Shown here: positions 15,987 through 23,600 of the stretch, one piece after another
How the letters are laid out: every line of letters starts with the position of its first letter
How positions within the stretch are numbered: position 1 is the first letter of the stretch
Made by a program: the position numbers and the translations under genes
IMG/VR virus record: IMGVR_UViG_3300021171_000123
Coordinates: 1-33,084 of that record
From: a virus
Strand: one strand, 5' to 3'
DNA length: 33,084 nucleotides
Notes under the pieces: generated by a model
Database searches by the model: none
What the model was told of the DNA's origin: nothing
The model's input: the letters and a program-made list of their open reading frames with translations, nothing else

Positions 15987-17830
15987 TGAACGACTCCCGA
16001 CGAAGGCTGTTCTTGAGGAAGCTGAGGTTGAAGTGGTTGTTTTCCCTGGTCTTTCATTGGATCAGGGACCAAACGATCTACCTCTTCATGTCCAAAATTC
16101 TTCAAGATTTTTTTCATGAGCAGATTGGACGCGACCACAACCTGAGCGAAGTACTCTTTGACTTGTGGCGGCGTCATCGCATTCTGCATCGCGCCGAGTA
16201 GCGTCGCTACTGTCTGATAGTGCCGGCCCATTATCTGACTAAGCATTACGTCGTTTTGTTTTTCTACCTCTTTGTTTACCGACGCAGTCGAGGAGTAGCA
16301 AGGTAGGCCGATTTCCTTCCTCGATATCATCTTGAGCGCTTCTGCGATGAGTAGGGCTTTGGCTCCGAAGAGCTTCATTCGAGCCTCTTGGAATTTGCTA
16401 TCCGCTCCAAAGATGCCATATTGGTACGAGACAAGACGCATCAACCTGACGTGCGAATCGCGCATGTCGGAGACGTTGAGGTCTTTACGCGAGTTGCCTT
16501 CTTGCATGAGCGACAGCGTGCCCATCGCAGAGTAGATACCGCGCTTGGTCTGCGCGCCAGCACCCATTCCTTGCTGCGGTGGACTCACGCCGCTACGCCG
16601 TTCCGCGAGGTCCAGAAGCAAACGTAGTTCGTCGAGGTTGATTTGACTAACATCACCATGGGCAAGAGCTTCAATCTCTCCTTCATCGGCCGGCAGCATG
16701 GCTGAGGGGTAGATTCGATAGCCTTGGTGGAGCTTCGAGTCAGGGTGAACTCGCCACACTCGCGTATTGGCGATGGTTTGATTGTCTCGATAGCCGTTAT
16801 AGGTTTCCGAGGCGCCTTCTTGAAACATCCAGAGAGTCTCAGCGAAGCCATAGCCAGGATACATATCATCGCGATGAGCCATACGAGCGCCAACGAACCA
16901 TTCCTTCTCGAAATTGTCATAGACGACTCGTAAGAGCTTGTCGCTCTTTTCATGATACGTAGCTATCATACGAGGCGCGAACGTCTCGTCGCTGTAGCGC
17001 CAAGTGATATAGCACTCCCAAATGTCCCACTCTTTATGACCATACGAACCTGTCGTCTTGGCACCGAGGGTATCTTCCTTCTCTGTTTGCTCGTTCGTCG
17101 GGGAGGTTCGGTCAGGAAACTTCAAGACTTCCTCGACGGCAGTACGATCGTAGAGGTCCGCGAACTTGCGTTCCTCAATCTCATGCTCCTGCATGATACG
17201 CTTGTGACATTTAATATCCATGTCCTCCAAACGCTTCGCCATGATTGGGAAGTAAAAGCCGCTGAACGGAAGTTTCTCAGGCCGTGGGCCTTCGTAGATG
17301 GTCTTGTTGAGGAAATCGCGGGAGGAGCCTGTGCCGTCACCGCCTGGGATGAGGAAGTCGCGGGTCTTGTTCTCCCAAGGACACTTGTACGTGACCATCC
17401 CGTACTTAATGCACTCGTTAATACCCTCGCCGTAGATACGATAGAGGTCGAGTTCCTCTGGCTCCAAGCAGACATACTGCATATACTCTTCGTAGGCTTC
17501 CTTGAGCTTGTCTGACTCCGTCCCGAAGTCGCCTAAGACCTTGGCGTAGACGATAGGGTCGGTCTTAAATATCGCCGCCATGAGCTGTGCTGTGAGGGTG
17601 TCGGTGTGGATGGCGATAAGCGGGATGATAAGATTGGAAGCGTTCTGGAAGGGAAACTGACGAGTCTCTTCGCGCGGGCGCGACTCGTAAGCCGCCCGCC
17701 ATTTCACTACTTTTTCCTCGTAGAGTTCCTTCATCGAACTCTTGAGTTCCAAGACGCGCTTCTTCAAATACGTACAGAGAGCAGTTTGCTTCTCTGCGGA
17801 CAGCTTGGCGACGATGAGTTGTTCAGCCAT
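15983..17830 (-). CDS. Portal protein
   Basis: 615 aa, within the range of podovirus portals. It carries a characteristic portal block FPFQNASNLIIPLIAIHTDT at about residues 59-78 (early wing region), then TDPIVYAKV, the membrane/stem-like middle with ITWRYSDETFAPRMIATYHE, and a C-terminal helical part (YFAQVVVASNLLMKKILKNF) with a Q/P-rich tail. It follows the large terminase and a cluster of microgenes and precedes the scaffold-like gene, as in many phage head operons. ATG at 17830 overlaps the preceding 26-aa microgene by eight bases. It forms the dodecameric vertex for DNA entry. Confidence 0.85.
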   Translation of the reverse strand: MAEQLIVAKLSAEKQTALCTYLKKRVLELKSSMKELYEEKVVKWRAAYESRPREETRQFPFQNASNLIIPLIAIHTDTLTAQLMAAIFKTDPIVYAKVLGDFGTESDKLKEAYEEYMQYVCLEPEELDLYRIYGEGINECIKYGMVTYKCPWENKTRDFLIPGGDGTGSSRDFLNKTIYEGPRPEKLPFSGFYFPIMAKRLEDMDIKCHKRIMQEHEIEERKFADLYDRTAVEEVLKFPDRTSPTNEQTEKEDTLGAKTTGSYGHKEWDIWECYITWRYSDETFAPRMIATYHEKSDKLLRVVYDNFEKEWFVGARMAHRDDMYPGYGFAETLWMFQEGASETYNGYRDNQTIANTRVWRVHPDSKLHQGYRIYPSAMLPADEGEIEALAHGDVSQINLDELRLLLDLAERRSGVSPPQQGMGAGAQTKRGIYSAMGTLSLMQEGNSRKDLNVSDMRDSHVRLMRLVSYQYGIFGADSKFQEARMKLFGAKALLIAEALKMISRKEIGLPCYSSTASVNKEVEKQNDVMLSQIMGRHYQTVATLLGAMQNAMTPPQVKEYFAQVVVASNLLMKKILKNFGHEEVDRLVPDPMKDQGKQPLQPQLPQEQPSSGVVQ

Positions 17831-17903
17831 TCTTCGGTTTCTTCGGCGTTGCGAGCCATCCTATAAAAAGAAGGACGGCTACAAGTACAAGACCGCGAAT
17901 CAC
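17823..17903 (-). CDS. 26-aa single-pass membrane microprotein
   Basis: Starts GTG (overlapping the preceding stop, GTGA) and ends eight bases into the portal gene. The product MIRGLVLVAVLLFIGWLATP continues with a lysine-rich end (KKPKNG): one transmembrane helix with a basic C-terminal tail. The exact overlaps at both ends argue for a real coupled gene rather than chance. Role unknown; membrane microproteins of this size occur near holins. Confidence 0.55.
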   Translation of the reverse strand: MIRGLVLVAVLLFIGWLATPKKPKNG

Positions 17904-18055
17904 TTGTGGTGCTTCAAAGCTACAATACCCTGAATCGTGGCGATACTACCAGCAGCCGCGACGTTGAAAGGGAAGGGCAGGTACGGACTGGACGCCAAAG
18001 CAACCTGCCCCACTACACAAACTCCGTGAAACACACCATGCCAGAATCGAGACAC
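17900..18055 (-). CDS. 51-aa hydrophobic microprotein
   Basis: Begins at GTG 18055 with GAGG five bases upstream (an in-frame GTG two codons earlier, at 18061, follows the previous stop directly). The product starts MSRFWHGVFHGVCVVGQVA and has two hydrophobic segments separated by SSPYLPFPFN, ending in LKHHK. It is probably a two-segment membrane protein. It fills the gap between the barrel-like protein and the 26-aa microgene, with a GTGA overlap to the latter. Unrecognised; holin-like in look. Confidence 0.5.
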   Translation of the reverse strand: MSRFWHGVFHGVCVVGQVALASSPYLPFPFNVAAAGSIATIQGIVALKHHK

Positions 18056-18062
18056 AGACACC

Positions 18063-18596
18063 TCAAAACGTGAAGTTAATACCGACCGAGGGAATCTTCA
18101 CGGTGCTGGTTCCCACTCCGTGAAGAAAGCGATAGCCGCACGTCAGTTGCATGTTGTTCGCGACCGGACGGCTAATGTAGATGCCAGCACCTTCGGCTAC
18201 GCGGTTCACGCCAGGAGCCGTCACCTTGCCGCCGCTTGCTTGAAACGTCACGAGGTAGTTCGTAGTGTCGAAAGTCAACTTGGCTTTCAACGACGCCGGC
18301 AAGAACGAAGCAACTTCGCGCGTGTAGTTGAAATCGCCAAGATTGTACCTCGGCTGCGTCGAGTCCGTCGGGTTACTAATGCTTCCATACGACACCGAGA
18401 TATTCGACGTAAGCTGAAAGCCCGCTCCCACAATCATGACCGCCTGCGTCCCACTCCCCGGTCCACCGTATCCCGCCGCGTTCGCCGAGATGACAAAATG
18501 CTGCGTCGGAGGAGTCGACGGCGCTGGAGTCGTCTGACCCATAACCAGAAAAGGCAACAGCAAGCTGAACAGCAACATCGCAAGACGTTTTCTCAT
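18063..18596 (-). CDS. Outer-membrane beta-barrel-like exported protein
   Basis: 177 aa. Signal peptide MRKRLAMLLFSLLLPFLVMG, cleavage before QTT. The mature part alternates polar and apolar residues in about eight strand-like segments (TSNISVSYGSI, AKLTFDTTNYLVTFQASG, NMQLTCGYRFLHG) and ends with GINFTF; a terminal phenylalanine is the signal for outer-membrane barrel assembly. In a phage late operon this is unusual. Possible roles are changing the infected cell's surface (superinfection exclusion) or assisting lysis of the outer membrane. There is one cysteine and no enzyme motif. Confidence 0.6.
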   Translation of the reverse strand: MRKRLAMLLFSLLLPFLVMGQTTPAPSTPPTQHFVISANAAGYGGPGSGTQAVMIVGAGFQLTSNISVSYGSISNPTDSTQPRYNLGDFNYTREVASFLPASLKAKLTFDTTNYLVTFQASGGKVTAPGVNRVAEGAGIYISRPVANNMQLTCGYRFLHGVGTSTVKIPSVGINFTF

Positions 18597-18842
18597 TTAC
18601 TTCTCCTTTTTGATTTTGACCTCAACGTGTTCACAACCGACGAGTTTCGTAAGCTTCAATCCTGTACAATGCATGACGTTCTCGCCAGCTTCGTAACGAC
18701 ACTCGCTTTTGGGCGTCAACTCGATTTCCGTCATACACTCACGAGCTACAACCAATTCTCCCCTCGCGACTTTGATGCGTTTGTGAGCCGGGCCACAACT
18801 GCAACAGAGTAGAGCGAGGAGAATCGAACAGCGAAGCCTCAA
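18597..18842 (-). CDS. Small lipoprotein-like protein (possible o-spanin)
   Basis: 81 aa from a TTG overlapping the upstream stop (TTGA). The product begins MRLRCSILLALLCCSCGPAH: a short basic start, a hydrophobic core and a cysteine-rich end of the signal that could be a lipobox, though an imperfect one (cysteine rather than leucine at -3). The mature part is charged and holds more cysteines (ECM, ECRY, MHCT, GCEH). A longer reading starting inside the upstream gene at 19019 would bury the signal and is less convincing. A small membrane protein followed by an overlapping lipoprotein recalls the Rz/Rz1 spanin pair, but this is position-based inference. Confidence 0.5.
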   Translation of the reverse strand: MRLRCSILLALLCCSCGPAHKRIKVARGELVVARECMTEIELTPKSECRYEAGENVMHCTGLKLTKLVGCEHVEVKIKKEK

Positions 18843-19039
18843 GGTGTCGTTTTGGCTCCTTGTGACGCAGCAACCGGACTCGGCAAAAGGTGCGACAGAA
18901 CTACGACCGCAGCCGCGATGAAGGTCGAGAGCTTCGGATGCGACGCTACCGCAGTCTGAATCTGAACACCGAAGGTAGCCCACAGCGCCGTGATAGCCGC
19001 TAGGATTGAAGGCCACCATTTTGTCAAGAAAGCAATCAT
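18839..19039 (-). CDS. Holin-like small membrane protein
   Basis: 66 aa with AAAGGAG before the ATG. Two hydrophobic helices, around residues 8-30 (WWPSILAAITALWATFGVQI) and 39-55 (STFIAAAVVVLSHLLP), are joined by a short polar turn; the C-terminus is polar. This is a class II holin topology. It lies between the microprotein behind the large terminase and the lipoprotein-like gene, overlapping both (ATGA and TTGA). Holin function is inferred from topology and position; the endolysin is far downstream in the same operon. Confidence 0.55.
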   Translation of the reverse strand: MIAFLTKWWPSILAAITALWATFGVQIQTAVASHPKLSTFIAAAVVVLSHLLPSPVAASQGAKTTP

Positions 19040-19161
19040 GACTTCTCCTTTTTGTGAGGTTTTAGTCCCGTACTGCTAACGCATATCGCCCAGGGGTTAA
19101 TCCTCTTACCTTGCTTCTTCGCTTTGACCTTTCGTACGCAGTCGACTAATTTCTTTGGCAC
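19036..19161 (-). CDS. 41-aa NPWAIC microprotein
   Basis: GTG start directly follows the large-terminase stop; GGTGA lies just before it. The product is basic and starts MPKKLVDCVRKVKAKKQGKR, then INPWAICVSSTGLKP and a lysine-rich end. The spacing of the two cysteines (CVRKVK and NPWAIC) resembles a small protein pattern seen in many phages, often close to head or packaging genes; its function is unknown to me. The stop overlaps the ATG of the holin-like gene (ATGA). Confidence 0.6.
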   Translation of the reverse strand: MPKKLVDCVRKVKAKKQGKRINPWAICVSSTGLKPHKKEKS

Positions 19162-20868
19162 TCAATTCACCGGACTACTATAAGGCTGATTGACTCGATG
19201 CGCGCCTCGTTGATTTGCGAGAAGCGACTGGACGTAGTGCTCGTAACGCTGCGGAGTCTTAATCAACTGAGGCATGTACGCCAAGGCGTCGAGCAAGTCA
19301 ACGAACCGTCCCTTTGGAAACGTCGTGTATTCTCCCAAGAATTCTTGATGTTTCCTCTGAGAGAAGAAGTGCCCACCCTCAAAGATAGGAGCCAAAACAT
19401 TACGAATGCGCCATTCCTTCTTACGAGTCAGCTCGCCGTCTGGACCCTCGACTTCGCCTTTGAGTTCGAGGATAGTCAATGACTGACCCCTTGTTCTCGA
19501 CATAGCTTGAATGTGATGTCCGATATAGCGTTGAGCCGCAATGGTTTCAAGCCCCATCTTCCTCAAACCCCACGTCCCTGCAAGCTCGAAGATTTTGCCA
19601 TAAAACTCGTCGTAGCCGCTGGCTTTCAGGAAGTAATCGAGTAAGTAGTAATCACCGTCGGCCGAAAGTCCTACGACCGGGATGGCATGTCGACATCGCC
19701 CCATCCCCTGATTCCCAGAGTGATTAGGGTCAGCAGTCATTCCCAGTCGCAAATGCGCGACTGGGAAGTCCTTGCGGACTATTCCATCTTTGGCTTCGTG
19801 ACGGATCATCCGCTTGAAGCCGTTCTTCTCGCTAGGTTCTTCGATAGTGAAGTGGTTAAGCCACTGCTCTTTGAAGTCGGCATTCTCAGGAGCGGCAGGG
19901 TTGTTTAGGAATTGGCAGGAGAAGTGGTAGGAGCCAAGACGACGACGCCAACGTTCAAGTTTTTCAAAGCCGAATTCTTCTGGAAATATCGGCGTGTCGG
20001 AAGGATGCTCTGGACAGCAACCGCCCAAAGCAGAGTGAGTCAACACCGTAAACTCGGGTTCATGCTCTCGAACGTGAGAGTTAAGGTCCGTATAGCCCCA
20101 ACGATTTCCAACAACGAACTCGTCATTCTCAGAGTCGGCGGCTTTCTTCGAACCTCGGTCAGGCTCTTGCTCTTCAAAAGCACCTACAAGCAGACGGTGA
20201 TAATCGACCGTCTTTTCCATCACGCTTATCGATTCGATAGCCTTACGACCGACAAGGTCGTCTTGCAGAATAAGACCGTCATAGTGCCTTGATTGAAGTG
20301 CTCCACCGACTCCTAAAAAGTCAAACGTCCCTTCACCATGAGAAGCCGCGCCAGGAGACCGTTTGTGACACAGCGAATAATTCGACCACGTACAGGAGGA
20401 ATCGGGAAGAATCTCAGGAAAGAGAACCCTGAATATCGCGTTGGAACCGTAATGCCCACTGATACGAGTCCCCAACTTCGCAGCGTTGGTGATATTCTCG
20501 CAAACAAGAAGACTTCTTGAGTCGCGCTTGTGAACACGCTTCATGAACCGAATGAACTCGTCACCGTAACCTAACTGTCTAAACCTATCCTCGTCACGAC
20601 TATCAAACGGAAGAGCACGCCACATAGGGAAGCCTTCCGAGCAAATCGTCGATTTGAAGTGGTCACGAGGGAGTTCGTAGACATCTTTTAAATGCTCTCG
20701 TTCCAAACTGATACACCACGGCTTGTGGAGTGTATCAGTAAGACGTCTACGACGCAACGTCGTTTTGATAAAGTAATAGAGCGATCCAAGAGAGTTTACT
20801 CTCATCTTAGCTAAACGGTCGGCGTGAGAGTCCGACTTTGGAATGTCAACTGGAGTAAATCGTTGCAT
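19162..20868 (-). CDS. terL: Terminase large subunit
   Basis: 568 aa, full-length. The N-terminal ATPase has a Walker-A-like LPRDHFKST (about residues 66-74, the deviant phage form) and Walker B GLILQDD (D203, D204). The C-terminal RNase-H-like nuclease has GMTADPNHSG (D380), a middle acidic position near E441 (GLET) and VDLLDALAY (D524, D527). It packages DNA into the prohead and cuts it. The ATG follows the homing endonuclease stop immediately (TAAATG). All expected acidic residues are present. Confidence 0.9.
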   Translation of the reverse strand: MQRFTPVDIPKSDSHADRLAKMRVNSLGSLYYFIKTTLRRRRLTDTLHKPWCISLEREHLKDVYELPRDHFKSTICSEGFPMWRALPFDSRDEDRFRQLGYGDEFIRFMKRVHKRDSRSLLVCENITNAAKLGTRISGHYGSNAIFRVLFPEILPDSSCTWSNYSLCHKRSPGAASHGEGTFDFLGVGGALQSRHYDGLILQDDLVGRKAIESISVMEKTVDYHRLLVGAFEEQEPDRGSKKAADSENDEFVVGNRWGYTDLNSHVREHEPEFTVLTHSALGGCCPEHPSDTPIFPEEFGFEKLERWRRRLGSYHFSCQFLNNPAAPENADFKEQWLNHFTIEEPSEKNGFKRMIRHEAKDGIVRKDFPVAHLRLGMTADPNHSGNQGMGRCRHAIPVVGLSADGDYYLLDYFLKASGYDEFYGKIFELAGTWGLRKMGLETIAAQRYIGHHIQAMSRTRGQSLTILELKGEVEGPDGELTRKKEWRIRNVLAPIFEGGHFFSQRKHQEFLGEYTTFPKGRFVDLLDALAYMPQLIKTPQRYEHYVQSLLANQRGAHRVNQPYSSPVN

Positions 20869-21321
20869 TTAGTCTAGATTATTCAGACGCGATAGCTCCT
20901 GAATAATCTCCAACCTTCTTGTCATAACGTCTCTTGAAACCATCTGTCCAAATCTTCCTTGCGTAAGAGATATGTACTCGATGCCAAGTTCCACTACAGT
21001 CCTTTTTACAAGGACAAAGTCTTTGATGAATTCCAGTACAGGAAGTCCTTGAGCGTTACTCCAAATAAGTTGATGACGCTCACGTCCCTCGGTAGTAGTA
21101 CAGTAGATTTTTGCAGGGAACTTCAAAGAGACTATCACTAAAGGAAGTGGGTTCTTCTGAGCAAGAGTCACACTAAGTTGAGGATAAATGTTGTGGGTAA
21201 TATGACCGCAAACACACCCCTCACCATCGAAGAATCCACCTAGCCATTGAGGAGAGAAACGCGCAACGGATTCGAGGAACTTATCCGATTCGAGAGCCGG
21301 TAGTTTGTCTAATTCATGCAA
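20869..21321 (-). CDS. LAGLIDADG homing endonuclease (first copy)
   Basis: 150 aa with one motif, FSPQWLGGFFDGEGCV, around residues 22-37; the later segments KNPLPLVIVSLKFP and PVLEFIKDFVLVKRTVVELG are shared with the portal-linked copy, so both probably descend from one element. It sits directly before the large terminase. No obvious SD lies before the ATG. It is free-standing and most likely promotes its own spread to terminase loci of related phages. Confidence 0.8.
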   Translation of the reverse strand: MHELDKLPALESDKFLESVARFSPQWLGGFFDGEGCVCGHITHNIYPQLSVTLAQKNPLPLVIVSLKFPAKIYCTTTEGRERHQLIWSNAQGLPVLEFIKDFVLVKRTVVELGIEYISLTQGRFGQMVSRDVMTRRLEIIQELSRLNNLD

Positions 21322-21342
21322 GCTGTGTCAACGGGGGCTAAC

Positions 21343-21684
21343 CTACTTGCGCTGAGTTCCTCCTGAGCCATGCGAGTTTGCGCTTCGACCCTTCTCGCCA
21401 CTTCCTAGAACCTTTCCAGCCTCACGTATTTCGCCAGGACTGCGCTGCGCGAGGCGGCCGGCGGGAGGCTTGGCGGGGCAGGAGCAGAAGGCATGTTTGT
21501 TGTTCGTTTTGGCGCGCCGAGAGGCGAAGGTTGGAATGGTGTCGGCAGCGAAGCTGTTGGTAATGGGATAGTCGCGTGGCTGCGCCGACAGGCCGGTCGC
21601 GTCCTCGTCGGTGCGCTTGGGACGGTTGGCTTTGCCGAGCTTCATCTTCGAGCCTGCGTTTGGAGAGGTAAAGGAGCCGGCCAT
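21343..21684 (-). CDS. Basic, low-complexity hypothetical protein
   Basis: 113 aa. The start overlaps the terminase-small-like stop (TAATG), which supports its being real. It is rich in K, R, S, G and P with no clear fold (AQRSPGEIREAGKVLGSGEK) and two close cysteines (FCSCP). It is likely disordered and nucleic-acid-binding; function unknown. Lower confidence because the composition is GC-richer than its neighbours. Confidence 0.45.
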   Translation of the reverse strand: MAGSFTSPNAGSKMKLGKANRPKRTDEDATGLSAQPRDYPITNSFAADTIPTFASRRAKTNNKHAFCSCPAKPPAGRLAQRSPGEIREAGKVLGSGEKGRSANSHGSGGTQRK

Positions 21685-22172
21685 TAGTTCACCTTCGTTC
21701 CCTGTCCGTCGTAGTTTTTGGCGATAGCGTTGCCTTCGGCTGCGGCGGCTTCAATAACCTCGGCAGGGATGCCAGGAGCGACAGCTTCGTCGCTTGTCGA
21801 AGTGACAAGAGTACGATCGGGGTCACGGTCGAGTATCTCCTTTGCAGCCTGCATCGCAGCTTTCAAGTCACGTCGTTGAGTCACGGTATCCACCAGACAG
21901 CGCAAAGCGGCAGGAACGGCCTGTCGCATTGACTGATGTATTGCTTCAACTTTCCCCGCGAGGGCACGGTCCATTGCCGACAGGTGCCCATTCAGGTACG
22001 CGGCTTCCTCTTCGATGTACTCCGGTGTTGCCAGGATTTGAGCAAGCCCGGACGACGACATGCCGAGCATCTTCTGAATCTTAACGTCGCTGATTCCCGC
22101 CACCCTCCAACGAACAATCTGAGGAATCTTGATGTTCGTCTTGGCGTACGCTGTTGGTTTGAGGCCGGGCAT
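21684..22172 (-). CDS. Terminase small subunit-like protein
   Basis: 162 aa; ATG overlaps the stop of the small upstream gene (TAATG). Residues about 15-50 look like a helix-turn-helix (IVRWRVAGISDVKIQKMLGM, then SSSGLAQIL), followed by an alpha-helical oligomerisation region with RALAGKVEAIHQSMRQAVPA. It lies two genes before the large terminase. Small subunits recognise the packaging site; the call rests on HTH, size and position. Confidence 0.65.
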   Translation of the reverse strand: MPGLKPTAYAKTNIKIPQIVRWRVAGISDVKIQKMLGMSSSGLAQILATPEYIEEEAAYLNGHLSAMDRALAGKVEAIHQSMRQAVPAALRCLVDTVTQRRDLKAAMQAAKEILDRDPDRTLVTSTSDEAVAPGIPAEVIEAAAAEGNAIAKNYDGQGTKVN

Positions 22173-22339
22173 TAGCGATTGACCTTCTCCCTGTTAATAC
22201 GAAGCTGCTTATCTTCAAGCTCGCAGTTGTAGAGGTAATTCTGTAACTGCTTCAGCAAATTCTGTCTGGCCTTGGGCGGTAATAACGCAAGCGACCGAAT
22301 CGGTCGATAGATAACGTAGTTAGGAACCGACCTGCGCAT
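22172..22339 (-). CDS. Small basic protein, unknown
   Basis: 55 aa from the ATG at 22339, which has GGAGAGG five bases upstream; the ATG seven codons earlier has no SD. The product is helical and basic (LLPPKARQNLLKQLQNYLYN). Its stop overlaps the next ATG (TAATG). Unrecognised. Confidence 0.5.
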   Translation of the reverse strand: MRRSVPNYVIYRPIRSLALLPPKARQNLLKQLQNYLYNCELEDKQLRINREKVNR

Positions 22340-22422
22340 GCCGCCTCTCCACAAACCCATCGAGGCCCAGGAAGTGCTTGAGCCAGAGCCACCCTCGAAA
22401 GATGCGTCGCTCGACCACGAAG

Positions 22423-22623
22423 TTACGTCTTTGCCGTCGCCTTCAACCCGCCCTGAGCCGCGGCGGGGACGGCCACGGGGCCGGGGGCGGGGGTCTTCGA
22501 CGCCTTAAACGCCGCGATGTCCGCCTGCGAGTGCGAATCGCAGAACACCTCGACTTTGCCCTGCCAGTCGTCCCGGTGCGAGCCTTGACCGCAGAGGGCA
22601 CACCTTATCAAGTCGTTTGCCAT
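22423..22623 (-). CDS. Small zinc-finger-like first gene of the late operon
   Basis: 66 aa, GGAG seven to eight bases before the ATG, about 38 nt from the predicted transcription start. CALCGQGSHRDDW and VEVFCDSHSQAD provide C-x2-C and C-x2-H pairs, a compact zinc knuckle. The C-terminal half is Ala/Pro-rich and disordered. Function unknown. Confidence 0.55.
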   Translation of the reverse strand: MANDLIRCALCGQGSHRDDWQGKVEVFCDSHSQADIAAFKASKTPAPGPVAVPAAAQGGLKATAKT

Positions 22624-22660
22624 TTGTCACTCCAGAGAAACGATACACTTCTGGTACGAC

Positions 22661-22696
22661 GGTAACAATATTACCACAAGCCGCCCCGTTTGTCAA
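22661..22696 (-). promoter_or_regulatory. Strong sigma70-type promoter of the late operon with overlapping operator
   Basis: On the minus strand, TTGACA (22691-22696), 17 nt, then TAATAT (22668-22673). The -10 lies inside GGTAACAATATTACC (22661-22675), an inverted repeat with 5-bp arms that could be a repressor site. The start would be near 22661, about 38 nt before the first gene. Confidence 0.7.
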
Positions 22697-22744
22697 GAGT
22701 CGTTAAAAATGTTGTAAAGCCTTTATAAACAGTAACTTACGGAC

Positions 22745-22773
22745 TTGCGTTCTGAAAATTTTTATGCTAGGCT
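22745..22773 (+). promoter_or_regulatory. Promoter-like element for the first HNH gene, probably leaderless
   Basis: TTGCGT, 17 nt, TAGGCT preceded by TGC. Only 7 nt separate the -10 from the ATG at 22781 and there is no SD. The element resembles the one at 24679-24707. Spacing is good, but base matches are modest. Confidence 0.4.
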
Positions 22774-22780
22774 ATACTCT

Positions 22781-23233
22781 ATGCTTATACTCAAAGACAC
22801 TTACCAAGTCAGAAGACTCAAAGCCATCGAGAACCTCGGCGGCGCGTGTGTTGTTTGCGGTGAGTGTTGTGAGATGGTTCTTGAATTCGATCACAAAAAC
22901 GACGATGGTCATTTAGACAAAGAGACCAATTCATATCTTATTGTATCGAAACTTGCCTTCGGCGATGGCCTCGACAGATTTCAACTACTCTGCGCAAATT
23001 GTCATAGAATCAAAACGAAGCTTCATAGAATTTTCAAGTCTTTTATATCTATCGAGAGAATCAGGGAAGTAAGAGCACGCTTCGTAAACAAATTGATGAA
23101 AGGACCACTCTGCCAAGTTGCGACGAAAAATAATTTTAGCAACGTCTTACTCCACCCAGACGGAACTCCAGCCACTCCTGAAGATCCAGTCATCATCGAC
23201 GTCGACTTTACTACACCACGTCGTAACCGTTAA
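22781..23233 (+). CDS. HNH endonuclease-like protein
   Basis: 150 aa from ATG 22781; an upstream TTG at 22745 lies in the promoter-like element and is rejected. Zinc ligands are C23/C26 (CVVC) and C71/C74 (CANCH); the active-site-like histidine is in EFDHKN (D37-H38) and H75 follows the second pair. This is the usual HNH layout C-x2-C...DH...C-x2-CH. A basic helical C-terminal part follows. It may be a mobile endonuclease or take part in packaging or restriction of competitors. It is the first plus-strand gene, opposite the late promoter. Confidence 0.7.
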   Translation: MLILKDTYQVRRLKAIENLGGACVVCGECCEMVLEFDHKNDDGHLDKETNSYLIVSKLAFGDGLDRFQLLCANCHRIKTKLHRIFKSFISIERIREVRARFVNKLMKGPLCQVATKNNFSNVLLHPDGTPATPEDPVIIDVDFTTPRRNR

Positions 23234-23331
23234 CTTTCTTAACGATAGGGACGTTGTGAAAATCCCAGAAAATTTTTCGCGGAGGTAAGACTCCTACTCG
23301 TACTCGTTCTCGTTTTGAGGCCGCCCCCTGC

Positions 23332-23582
23332 CGCCGTCCCGACTCCGACGGCGAACACTATGTATGACAGTACGTAGTAGTAGGCTTGGTGCCGTGAGCG
23401 ACTCGCTCGTGGTAGCCGATAGCAGGCGAGCACAGTAAACGTGGACTGCGTCCATGTCCTGTGAAGGATGCCCTATAACGGTGCTACAGAGTCGCTCACC
23501 ACACCAATGAGCGTAACATAGACTACGATGTGCTGTCACTAAACGCGCTATCACTTAGGCTTCGTCTGTGTCGTAGCTATGT
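23332..23582 (+). ncRNA. Highly structured non-coding region (candidate RNA)
   Basis: The 395-nt gap before the gene at 23629 contains no convincing ORF but many stems: 23332-23353 (7 bp); 23358-23377 (7 bp, one U-G); an outer stem 23394-23404 with 23489-23499 (11 bp perfect, extended by TGGTG 23387-23391 with CACCA 23502-23506), enclosing 23405-23409/23427-23431 (5 bp) and 23439-23457 (8 bp with one G-U, 3-nt loop); and 23516-23528 with 23571-23582 (12 bp, one bulge). Wobble pairs occur in the plus-strand sense, favouring plus-strand RNA. No tRNA T-loop is present. Confidence 0.5.
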
Positions 23583-23600
23583 ACTCTGTAAGTGTAGTCA

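Noticed and set aside
18597-19019. 140-aa version of the lipoprotein gene
   Set aside because: The longer start lies deep in the holin-like gene and buries the signal peptide; the TTG overlapping the stop at 18839-18842 fits better.
23387-23506. Possible tRNA
   Set aside because: Arms and loops have no T-loop (GTTCRANNC) or CCA-type end and stem lengths do not fit.
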